A stretch of DNA of 64,000 nucleotides from Streptomyces longwoodensis. GTDB taxonomy: Bacteria > Actinomycetota > Actinomycetes > Streptomycetales > Streptomycetaceae. Made by a program: the position numbers and the translations under genes. Numbering within the stretch: the first letter of the stretch is position 1; each line of letters opens with the position of its first letter. Below the pieces are notes generated by a model. The model worked only from the letters and a program-made list of their open reading frames with translations, was not told the DNA's origin and made no database searches. Of this stretch, positions 35,244 through 45,800 are shown piece after piece. Location of the stretch: contig NZ_KQ948549.1 in assembly GCF_001514125.1 (NCBI RefSeq), positions 310,001 to 374,000 on the forward strand, given 5' to 3'.

Positions 35244-38200
35244 ATGCTGCACGCGAGGAGAAGGCACGGAAGACCGGTACGGGCAGTGGTGCTCGGAGTG
35301 GGCGCCGCGCTGACGGCGGGGCTGCTGCACCTCGGAGCGGCCCCCGCCGTGGCGGCCGGCCGGGACGCCGGGCCGGCGAAGGCTGCCGGGACGGACGCGA
35401 CCGACGGATCCGCGCGGGGTGGGGACCCCGGGCCGACGGCCTCCGAGGCCTCCGAGGAGGGGGCCCTGGCGGCGGCGCGCCGTTCGGGCCGCAGTGTCGA
35501 GGTGACCTCGCTGCGCGGCGAGAGCAGCGACGTGTACGCCACCCCCGACGGGCACCTGGAGGCGCGCGAGTACCTGCGCCCGGTGCGCACCCGCGTCGAC
35601 GGCGTCTGGAAGCCCGTCGACACCGCCCTGGTCGAGGCCGGTGACGGGATGGTCGCCCCCCGGGCCGCCACCGTGGGGCTGGAGTTCTCCGGCGGTGGCG
35701 CGGGCGGGCCGCTGGTGCGGCTGGAGCGCGCGGGCAGGACCCTGGAACTCTCCTGGCCGGGCGCTGTCCCCGCACCCAAGCTTGACGGGAACATGGCAAC
35801 ATATCCGGACATCCTGCCGGGTGTGGACCTGCGTCTGGGAGCCCGCCCGGACGGCTTCACCCAGCTCCTCGTCGTGAAGTCGGCCGAGGCCGCGCGCAGC
35901 AAGGAACTCGCGGCACTGCGGCTGACGCTGGACGCCGGCGGCATGACCGTCCGGGAGACCGCGAACGGCGGCCTCAAGGCCGTGGACAAGGGCGCCGGCG
36001 GCGTGGTGTTCGAGGCGCCGACCCCGGTGATGTGGGACTCCAGCACCCGCGGCGACACCGCGCCGAGCACCCCCACGACCGCGTCCGGCCCGGCCCGGGC
36101 GGGGTCCGTGACGGGCACGCGCCCACGGACGTCCGCCGCGGCGGCCACCTCGGCCGCACCCGGCCCCACGGCGGGTGCCCCCACGCCCGACGAGCCGACC
36201 GCCGGTGAGTCCGGACGCCTGGAGCGGGTCGGCGTCGACGTGGCCGACGGAGGGGACGCCCTGGTCCTCACCCCGGACAAGGACCTGCTGACGGGCTCCG
36301 GCACCGTCTACCCCGTCTACATCGACCCGCAGTGGTACTCGCCCAAGGCCACCGCCTGGACCATGGCCTCCCGCTACTGGGCGGGTTCACCGCAGTGGAA
36401 GTTCAACGGCGACCCCGACGCGGGGCTCGGCTACTGCGGCTGGGACTACTGCGCCCCGTACGACGTGAAGCGGCTCTTCTACCAGATCCCCACCACCAAG
36501 TTCGCCGGACGCACCATCCTGTCCGCGGAGTTCGTGGTGCGCGAGACCCACGCGGCCTCCTGCCAGAAGCGCGAGGTGCAGCTGTGGCGGACCAAGGCCA
36601 TCTCCTCCGCCACCACCTGGAACTCCCAGAACGCCTCCGACTTCTGGCTGGAGCGCCTGAAGACCCTCAGCTTCGCCTACGGCTTCGACGGCTGCGCCTC
36701 CGCCGACGCCGAGTTCGACGTCAAGGACACGGTGGCCCTGGCCGCCGCCAAGAAGTGGCCGACGGTCACCTTCGGACTGCGCGCCTCCGACGAGTCCGAC
36801 CGCTACACCTGGAAGCGGTTCTCCGACGACGCCTACCTGCGGGTCAAGTACAACCGCGCCCCGAACAAGATCGGCCTGTCGCAGCTCACCATGAGCCCCG
36901 GCGGCCCCTGCCAGCCGTCCGAGAAGACGGTGCGCATCCGCTCCACGGCGACGGTCCGCGCCAACGACGTCACCGACCCGGACGGCGACTCCGTCTCCGT
37001 GCAGTTCCAGGCGTCCTGGGACGCCGGTGACGGCGGCGGCTGGAAGGCCCGCTGGACCTCGGCGCGCACCACCGCCAAGAGCAGCGGCTCCGACTTCTCC
37101 CTGGTGCTGCCGAGCGCCGTCCCCAAGAACAAGCACGTGGACTGGCACGTCCGCTCCTACGACGGCGCCCAGTGGTCCGCGTGGAGCTACACGGGCGCCC
37201 ACGGCTGCCACTTCATGTACGACACCAGCGTGCCCGTCGGACCGGTGATCAGCTCCCGACAGTACGGCGCCTCCGACCCCGAGGACCCGAACGACCCCTG
37301 GTGGGACGGCGTCGGCCGCTACGGCACCTTCTCCATCGACACCACGTCGACCGACGTGACCACGTACTGGTTCGGGGTCAACTCCGCGCCCAGCAGCGCC
37401 AACACGCTCACCACCTCGGGCGGGGGCGCCAAGACGATCACGTTCATGCCGACCCGTCCCGGCGTCAACTTCATCACCGCCCAGGCCTTCGACACGGCCG
37501 GCAACGGCTCGGAACCCACGACGTACACCTTCCGGGTGCGCTCCGGCCAGCCCGACCGGCTGTCGTGGCAGCTGGACGAGGCCGCGGGGGCGACCAGTGT
37601 CGCCGGGGCGGGCGGCGACTGGCCGGCCGAGTTGCACGGGGCCACCCCGGGCGCGGCCGGTGTCTCCGGTACCAGCCTCACCTTCGACGGCACCGACGAC
37701 TACGCCGCCACCACCTCGCCCGTCCTCAACACCGGCAAGAGCTTCTCGGTGTCGCTGTGGGCGAAGCTGGCCGGCACCGACCCCGGCCACGCGAGCACCG
37801 CCGTGTCCCAGTCCGGCCAGTACCAGAGCGGCCTGGAGATCTACTACTCGTCCGCGATGGGCGGCTGGCAGTTCCTGCGGGCCGGCTCCGACGTGCCCTC
37901 GGGGGCCACCGCCGTGCGCGCGTCCCAGCCGCCGTGCGCCTCCGGCGACACCGCCTGCACCACCGCCCGGCTGACCGACTGGACCCACCTGGTCGGCGTG
38001 TTCGACAACGTCAACCACCTGCTCAAGCTGTACGTGGGCGGCAAGCTCGTCGGCAGCGCGACGTTCACCGGGCCCTGGGACGCCCGCGGCGGCACCCTGC
38101 TCGGCGGGGTCTCGCACGGCGGCACGACCGGCAACTTCTTCCCCGGCTCGCTCGACGACGTCCAGCTCTTCGACTACCAGCTCTCCGACGCCCAGGTGGC

Positions 38201-39677
38201 GAAGCTCGCCGCGCGGCAGCCGGTCGACACCGGCCGGCCCGCCAAGCTGGTGTGGCCGCTGGACGAGACGGCCGACGCGACCGCGGTGACCGGCCGCGGC
38301 CAGCGCGCCGATGCCGTGCTCAAGGGCGGTGCCACCGCGGGAGACCCCGGCGTGAACGGGCGGGCCGTCACCTTCGACGGCGTCGACGACCACGCCACCA
38401 CGGGCCGCCCCGCCCTGGACACCTTCCAGAGCTTCGCGGTCTCCGCCTGGGTGCGCCTGCCCAAGGACAAGGAGGCCCGGTCGATGATCGCGGTCTCCCA
38501 ACTCGGTTCGACACGACGCAGTTTCGAGATCTACCACTCCTCCGCGCTCGGCGGCTGGGTGTTCCTGCGGCCCGAGTCCGACACCGCGGACGCCCCGCTG
38601 GTCCGCGCCACACAGAGCGCCTGCCCCGCCAACACCAACTGCGCGGCCGGCCGGTTCGGCGAGTGGAACCACGTGGTGGGCGTCTACGACGCCGACGCCG
38701 CCCGGCTCCTGCTCTACGTCAACGGTGTGCTGCAGGCGAGCACCCCGTACACGTTCCGCTGGTCGTCGGAGGGCCCGTTGACCTTCGGCAGCGGTCTCAA
38801 CACGGACGGCTCGGTGAGCTCGCCGCTCAAGGGGAGCGTCGACGACGTGCGGCTGTACGACCGGGCCGTGTCCGGTGACGAGGTGAAGCAGTTGTTCAAG
38901 CAGCGTCCGCTGGTCGGCGCCCGCTGGACGTTCGCCTCGGCCGCGGGCAGCCCCGCGGTCACCCCGGACGCCTCCGCGGCCGGGGCGGGCATGACCCTGT
39001 ACAACGGCGCCGCCACCGGCTCCGGCTGGGTCGACGGCGGGCTGGCCCTGGACGGCGTCGACGACTACGCGGCCACCGCGAGCGGTGTCACGACCGTCGA
39101 CACCGGCGCCAGCTTCACCGTGAGCGCGTTCGTGCAGGCCGCCGCCCAGCCCACCGGGAACGTCACCCTGCTCAGCGCGCCGGGCGCCAACAGGAGCGCG
39201 TTCGCCGTCCGTTACGTACCCGGCTCCGCGCCGGACGACCCCGGACGCTGGCGCATCGAGACCGCCGACGCGGACACCACGACCGCCTCCACGACCCAGG
39301 TGGACAACGGACAGTTCTTCAGCGTCCAGGACTGGACCCACGTGGCCCTCGTCTACGACGGCTTCGCCCGCGACCTGAGCCTGTATGTCAACGGCGAACT
39401 GCAGGACGTGGCCTGCGTCGACGCCGACGAGAACGGCGAGCCGGACGTGGCCGGCTGCACGGACGTCGACTCCTCCGGCGAGAACGTGGTGACGTTCAAG
39501 GCCGCGCAGAACCTCCAGCTCGGCCGGGCCAGGACCGGCAGCGGCACCTGGGGCGAGTACTTCCCCGGCACGGTCTCGGACCTGTGGACCTTCCAGGGCG
39601 CGCTCACCGACACCCAGATCAGTCACCTCGCCGTCGGCATGCCGGGCGTGGCGACCGCCGTACCGAGCGGCGACTGA
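35244..39677 (+). CDS. Giant secreted LamG-domain protein upstream of the Rhs toxin
   Basis: The protein has 1477 residues. A signal peptide ends near AVAAG (about 38). Residues 60-300 form a beta-rich domain interrupted by a Thr/Ala/Pro spacer, and 340-540 resemble a DNRLRE-type fold (VYPVYIDPQWYSPKATAW then YWAGSPQWKFNG). A fibronectin-like stretch follows. Three LamG jelly-roll domains start near 772, 1002 and 1226, each with a FDGxDDYA strand. It lies 153 bp before the Rhs gene on the same strand. In streptomycetes such genes commonly accompany Rhs/YD-repeat proteins, suggesting a carrier or surface partner; its biochemical role is unknown to me. Confidence 0.85.
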   Translation: MLHARRRHGRPVRAVVLGVGAALTAGLLHLGAAPAVAAGRDAGPAKAAGTDATDGSARGGDPGPTASEASEEGALAAARRSGRSVEVTSLRGESSDVYATPDGHLEAREYLRPVRTRVDGVWKPVDTALVEAGDGMVAPRAATVGLEFSGGGAGGPLVRLERAGRTLELSWPGAVPAPKLDGNMATYPDILPGVDLRLGARPDGFTQLLVVKSAEAARSKELAALRLTLDAGGMTVRETANGGLKAVDKGAGGVVFEAPTPVMWDSSTRGDTAPSTPTTASGPARAGSVTGTRPRTSAAAATSAAPGPTAGAPTPDEPTAGESGRLERVGVDVADGGDALVLTPDKDLLTGSGTVYPVYIDPQWYSPKATAWTMASRYWAGSPQWKFNGDPDAGLGYCGWDYCAPYDVKRLFYQIPTTKFAGRTILSAEFVVRETHAASCQKREVQLWRTKAISSATTWNSQNASDFWLERLKTLSFAYGFDGCASADAEFDVKDTVALAAAKKWPTVTFGLRASDESDRYTWKRFSDDAYLRVKYNRAPNKIGLSQLTMSPGGPCQPSEKTVRIRSTATVRANDVTDPDGDSVSVQFQASWDAGDGGGWKARWTSARTTAKSSGSDFSLVLPSAVPKNKHVDWHVRSYDGAQWSAWSYTGAHGCHFMYDTSVPVGPVISSRQYGASDPEDPNDPWWDGVGRYGTFSIDTTSTDVTTYWFGVNSAPSSANTLTTSGGGAKTITFMPTRPGVNFITAQAFDTAGNGSEPTTYTFRVRSGQPDRLSWQLDEAAGATSVAGAGGDWPAELHGATPGAAGVSGTSLTFDGTDDYAATTSPVLNTGKSFSVSLWAKLAGTDPGHASTAVSQSGQYQSGLEIYYSSAMGGWQFLRAGSDVPSGATAVRASQPPCASGDTACTTARLTDWTHLVGVFDNVNHLLKLYVGGKLVGSATFTGPWDARGGTLLGGVSHGGTTGNFFPGSLDDVQLFDYQLSDAQVAKLAARQPVDTGRPAKLVWPLDETADATAVTGRGQRADAVLKGGATAGDPGVNGRAVTFDGVDDHATTGRPALDTFQSFAVSAWVRLPKDKEARSMIAVSQLGSTRRSFEIYHSSALGGWVFLRPESDTADAPLVRATQSACPANTNCAAGRFGEWNHVVGVYDADAARLLLYVNGVLQASTPYTFRWSSEGPLTFGSGLNTDGSVSSPLKGSVDDVRLYDRAVSGDEVKQLFKQRPLVGARWTFASAAGSPAVTPDASAAGAGMTLYNGAATGSGWVDGGLALDGVDDYAATASGVTTVDTGASFTVSAFVQAAAQPTGNVTLLSAPGANRSAFAVRYVPGSAPDDPGRWRIETADADTTTASTTQVDNGQFFSVQDWTHVALVYDGFARDLSLYVNGELQDVACVDADENGEPDVAGCTDVDSSGENVVTFKAAQNLQLGRARTGSGTWGEYFPGTVSDLWTFQGALTDTQISHLAVGMPGVATAVPSGD

Positions 39678-39830
39678 CCCGCCCGACCGCCCGTCCACCC
39701 CGCGGGACGCCCCGTCCGGCCCAGTGGCCCGGACCGGACGTCCCGCGGGACGTCACCGCCCGCACGGAACACGTCATGCCACCGCGCCCGAGTCCATCCG
39801 GGAGCGCACAGGGGACTACGAGGGATGACC

Positions 39831-42800
39831 ATGAGATCCGGACCACGCAGACTGCTCAGCCCGTTCCGCACACTCCGGCCACCCCGGCGCGGGGTCGCCC
39901 TGGCCACCGCCGGGGTGCTGACCGCGACCCTGCTCCAGGGCCTCGCCGTCCCGGCCGCCGCCGGCGGCTGGCACCGGCCCGCGCTGCCCGCCGCGGAGAC
40001 GTCGCTCGCCGGCGGCCCGGCGGGCAAGGCCGTCCCGCGCACGGTGGCCAAGGGTCCCCGCACTCCGCAGGAGCCCCCCGCCCGGGCGTGGCCGAAGGCC
40101 GGCTCGGCGACCGTGGACCTCGCCCGGACCGCCGCCGCCCGGTCCGCCGGCACGGCACCCCACGTCAAGGGGCTGCCGCTGACGCTCGACACGCGGGTCG
40201 GCCGGGGGAGGAAGGCGGCCACCGGCACCGTCGAAGCCCGCCTCCTGGACCGGGCGTTCGCCCGCAGGGCAGGTCTCGACGGCCCCGTCTTCACCCTGCG
40301 CCCCGGCACCGCCCAGGGCGCCGGAGCCGTCCGTGCCGGGCTCGACTACGCCTCCTTCGCGGGCGCGTACGGCGGCGGCTACGGCGAGCGGCTGCGCCTG
40401 GTGCAGCTGCCCGCCTGCGTGCTGAGCACCCCCGACCAGCCGCAGTGCCGCACGGCCCGGCCGGTGCGGACGGTCAACGACACCGAGCACAAGACCCTCA
40501 CCGCGCAGGCGGTCACGCTCGGCGCGTCCTCCGCCACGGTGCTCGCGGCAGCCGCCGACACCGGCAGCGGCCTCGGCGATTACAAGGCCACCTCCCTTTC
40601 TGCGTCGTCCAGTTGGAGCACCGACCTCAACAGCGGCTCCTTCGCCTGGTCGTACCCGATGGCCGTGCCGCAGGTGCCGGGCGGGCTCGTCCCCAACGTC
40701 TCCCTGTCGTACTCCTCGGGCGCGATCGACGGCCGCACCGGCAACACCAACAACCAGGCGTCCTGGGTGGGCGACGGCTTCGACCTCTCACCCGGCTTCA
40801 TCGAGCGCCGCTACAAGGCGTGTTCCGACGACGACGTGAAGAACGCCGACGGGAACGAACCCGGCGACCTGTGCTGGGGTTACGACAACGCCGTCCTCGA
40901 ACTCAACGGCGCCGGCGGCGAACTGGTGCCCAGCGGCACCAACACCTGGAAGCTCAAGGACGACGACGGCACCAAGGTCGAGCGGATCTACGGCTCCACC
41001 GGCGACGTCCGCTCCAACGGCGCCCGCAACGACGAGTACTGGCGCGTCACCGCCTCCGACGGCACCCAGTACTACTTCGGCTACAACCGGCTGCCCGGCT
41101 GGGCCAGTGGCAACGAGACCACCGACTCCACCTGGACCGTCCCCGTCTTCGGCGACGACGCCGGAGAGCCCTGCCACGCCGCCGCCTTCGCCGACTCCTG
41201 GTGCCAGCAGGGCTACCGCTGGAACCTCGACTACGTGGTGGACACGCACGGCGACGCCGTCGCGTACTACTACGACAAGGAGGGCAATTCCTACGGCCGC
41301 AACCTCAAGGCGGCCGACGACACCCCGTACGTCCGCGGCGGCACCCTCGACCGCATCGAGTACGGGCTGCGGTCCAACGCCGTCTACACCGGCAAGGCGC
41401 TCGCCCTGGTCGACTTCACCAGCTCCGAGCGGTGCCTCCCCGACTCCACCACCACCTGCGCGTCGATCGCCACCGACGCCTCCCACTGGTACGACACCCC
41501 GTGGGACCTGAACTGCGACGCGGGCACCGACTGCGACAAGGGCCGCGTCTCCCCGGCGTTCTTCACCCGCAAGCGGCTCACCGACGTCACCACCAAGGTC
41601 CTGGTCTCCGGCGCCTACAGCAAGGTCGACACCTGGAAGCTCACCCACCGCTGGGGCCAGGCCGACATCGACTACCAACTGCTGCTGGACTCCGTGCAGC
41701 GCACCGGCTACGACAGCACCACCTCGATCACCACGCCGAAGGTCACCTTCGCCTACACCCAGCTCGCCAACCGGCTCGACCGGACCGGTGACGGCTGGGC
41801 CCCGTTCATCAAGGCCCGGCTGTCCACCGTTGCCGACGAGTCCGGCGGACAGATCGACGTCGGCTACTCCGACCCGGTGTGCGACGCGAACGCACTGCCC
41901 ACCCCCGAGACCAACACCACCCGCTGCTTCCCGCAGTACATCGGCGGCAGCTCCACCACCGATCCCGAGCGGCAGTGGTTCAACAAGTACGTGGTGAACA
42001 CGGTCACCTCCACCGACCGCACCGGCGGCGCCCCCGACCAGGTCACCCAGTACGACTACCTGGACGGCGCCGCCTGGCACTACGACGACGCCGACGGCAT
42101 GACCAAGGACACGTTCAAGACCTGGTCGGAGTGGCGCGGCTACGGCCACGTCCGGGTGCGCACCGGCGGACAGGGCGGCGCCGCCGCGATGCGGACCCAG
42201 AGCGACTCCTACTTCCTGCGCGGCATGGACGGTGACCGCAAGAGCACCTCCGGCGGCACCAAGTCCGTCAGCGTCGCCCTGGAGTCCGGCGAGGGCGACC
42301 CGCTCACCGACCACGCCTCGGCGGCCGGCTTCTCGTACCGGACCGTCACCTACTCCGGACCCGGCGGCACGGTGCTGGCCAAGACGGTGAGCCGGCCCTG
42401 GCACAAGGAGACGGCCCGCAAGGTCCGCGACTGGGGCACCGTCACCGCCGACCTCAGCGGCACCGAGAACACCCGCACCTGGACCTCCCTCGACGACGGG
42501 GCCGGCGCCAAGTGGCGCACCACCTCCACCACCAACACCTTCGACCCGGCGACCGGCCAGATCACCCAGACCGACGACGCCGGGGACACCTCCACCCCCG
42601 ACGACGACCAGTGCACCCGCACGACCTTCGTCACGGGCAGCGTCGTCCTCAACACCCCGGTGCGGGTGGAGACCGTCGCGAAGGCGTGCGGCGCCACCAC
42701 CAGCCACCCGGCCGACGTCGTCTCCGACACCCGTACCGCCTACGACGGAGGGGCCTACGGCGCCCCCGCCACCAAGGGCGACGCCACCCGGGTCGCCAAG

Positions 42801-45800
42801 CTCAGGAAGTACGACGGGACCACGGCCGTCTACCTGGAGTCCGGCTCCACCGTCGACACCTACGGGCGGACCCTGTCCTCCACCGACCTGACCGCCGACG
42901 TGAGCGTCACCTCGGCCGGCACCCTCACGCGCACCGCCCGCTCCGACGGCCGGACCACCACCACGGTGTACAGCCCCACCACCGGCTTCCCCACCAGCTC
43001 CACCGTCACCACCCCGCCCGCCACCCCGGGCGACAGCACCACCACCACGACCAGCACCACCACCTACGAACCGCTGCGCGGCCAGCAGGCGACCCAGACC
43101 GACACCAACGGCAAGGTCACCACCTACGCCTACGACGCGCTCGGCCGCGCCACCAAGGTGTGGCTCGCCGACCGCACCACCGGCCAGACCCCGAACTACG
43201 AGTTCACCTACACCCTCACCGAGGGCAAGCCGGCCGTGGTCGGGACGCGGACCATCGGCAACAGCGGCGCCCAGGACACCTCGTACACCTTCTACGACGG
43301 GTTCCTGCGCCCCCGGCAGACCCAGTCGCCCGGCCCCGCCGGCGGCACCCTGCTGACCGACACCTTCTACGACGAACGCGGCCTGGTGGCCAAGGAGTTC
43401 GCGCCGTACTACACCGACCGGACCGCGCCGTCCACGACGCTGTTCAAGCTCGACGACGCGCTGGCCGTGGAGACCCAGACCTGGCACACCTACGACGGCC
43501 TCGGCCGGCCGACCGAGGAGCGCCGGGTCGCGGGCAACGGCGACGGCGGCAAGGTCCTGGGCGTCACCCGGACGATCTACGGCGGTGACCGCACCACCGT
43601 CATCCCGCCCGTCGGCGGCACCGCCACCACCACCCTGAACGACTCGCGCGGCCGGACCACCGAACTGCGCCTGCTGCACGCCCGCAGCCCGGAGGCCGCC
43701 TACGACACCACCTCCTACGCCTACACGCCGAGCGGCGCCCCGGCCAAGGTCACCGACCCGGCCGGCAACGGCTGGACGTGGACGTACGACCTGCTGGGCC
43801 GCACCACCGACACCACCGACCCCGACAAGGGCGCGATCCACTACGACTACGACGACCGCGGTCAGCTGACCAGCACCAGGGACGCCCGCGGCACCGTCCT
43901 CGCGCACCTCTACGACGGCCAGGGCCGCCAGACCGAACTGCGCGAGGGCTCCGCCACCGGCACCCTGCGCGCCAAGTGGGTCTACGACACCGTCAGCGGC
44001 GCCAAGGGCCGCCTCGCCGAGTCGATCCGCTACAGCGGGGGACAGGCGTACAGCACCAAGGTCGTCGCCTACGACCGGCTCTACCGGCCGCTGCGCACGT
44101 CCGTGACGATCCCCGCCGCCGAGGGCGCCCTGCAGGGCACCTACCTCACGGCGACCACCTACAACGCGTCCGGCACCGTGCAGGGCGTCGGCTACCCGAA
44201 GGCGGGTGCGCTGGCGGCCACGACCGTGACGTACACCTACGAGGACGGCACCCTGCGGCCCGTCGGCGTCAGCGGACCGCAGGACCTGACCGGCAGCACC
44301 CGCTACAGCTTCACCGGCAAGCCGCTGCAGTACGCCTTCGCCGCCAACGGCGGCAAGAGCACCTACGAGACCAACACCTACGAGTGGGGCACCCAGCGGC
44401 TGGCCACCTCGCGGGTCGACCGGCAGGACGTCGCGGGCGTCGACCAGCTCAACACCTACGCCTACGACGAGGCGGGCAACGTCCTGTCCGTGTCGGACAC
44501 CTCCCGCTCCGGCACGGACGACCAGTGCTTCGCCTACGACTACCTGGGCCGGCTCACCCAGGCCTGGACGCAGTCCACCCCCGCCTGCGCGGACACCCCG
44601 AGCAGCTCCGTCCTAGGCGGCCCGGCGCCCTACTGGGACTCCTACTCCTACGACCTGGTCGGCAACCGGCTCACCGAGACCGCGCACAGCACCACGGGCG
44701 GCACGGACACCGAGCGCACCTACCACTACCCCAAGCCTGGCTCCCACCGGCTGGCCTCGGTGGACACCGTCACCGGCACGGTGAAGTCCACCGACAGCTA
44801 CACCTACGACGACAGCGGTGACACCCACACCCGGCTGCTCGGCAACGGCACCTCCCAGACCCTCGACTGGGACGCGGAGGGCCACCTGGCGAAGGTCACC
44901 GAGCCGGTCGAGAACGGCAGTCCCAAGGTCACGGAGTACCTGTACGACGCCGACGGCAACCGGCTCGTCGGACGGACCCCGACCGCGACCACGCTGTACC
45001 TCGGTCCCACCGAGATCACCCTGGCCAAGGGCGCGACCACGGCGAAGGCCACCCGGTACTTCGACCTCGGCGGCGGCCACCAGGCCGTCCAGAGCGACGA
45101 CGGCGCGCTCTCCTTCACCCTGGCCGACCACCACGGCACCGCCCAGCTGTCCGTGGACGCCGCCAGCCAGGCCCTCACCCAGCGGCGCACCAAGCCCTTC
45201 GGCGGCGTGCGCGGCTCCGGGCCCGCCAACTGGCCCGGCACCAAGGGCTTCGTCGGCGGCACCGACGACACCTCCACCGGGCTCACGCACCTCGGGGCCC
45301 GGGAGTACGACCCGGCGACGGGCCGCTTCCTGTCGGTCGACCCGGTCTACACGGCCGACGACCCGCAGCAGATGCACGGCTACACCTACGCGAACAACAA
45401 CCCGCTCACCTACTCCGACCCGGCCGGCACGGAGATCGGCTCCCGGCCCAACTCCTGCCAGTACGACCTGAAGTACTGCTCCAGGAAGATGCAGCAGGAT
45501 GTCGGCTACGACCCGAGGACCGGGACGTCCGACTACCGGCGCGGCAACATCTACAAGCACCAGCAGGCCCAGAAGCGGGCCTGGGTGGCCCGCAACACCC
45601 CGGTCACCAACGACGTCGACAAGCTGTCGGACTACTTCTCCCGCAGCATGATCGGTGAGTTCTCCGACGACTTCTGGGACAACCCCGTCTACGAGAGCGC
45701 CGACAAGGGCCAGGCCTGCTACGGCCGGGAGGGCTGTCGCCAGGCCTACCTCTACATCCTGCACAACGGTGACGACGCCAAGGCCGACACCGCCAAGGAG

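Noticed and set aside
36387..39698. A 1103-codon open frame antisense to the LamG gene
   Set aside because: It has no recognisable domain and is a low-complexity Gly/Val/Ala/Arg translation, the usual by-product of third-position GC bias opposite a real gene. The same holds for the long antisense frames at 1148-3094, 9536-11461, 40788-43907 and 44613-46610.
40600..45400. Repeated Thr/Asp-rich DNA as a repeat array
   Set aside because: The periodicity is that of YD repeats in the Rhs coding frame and needs no separate explanation.
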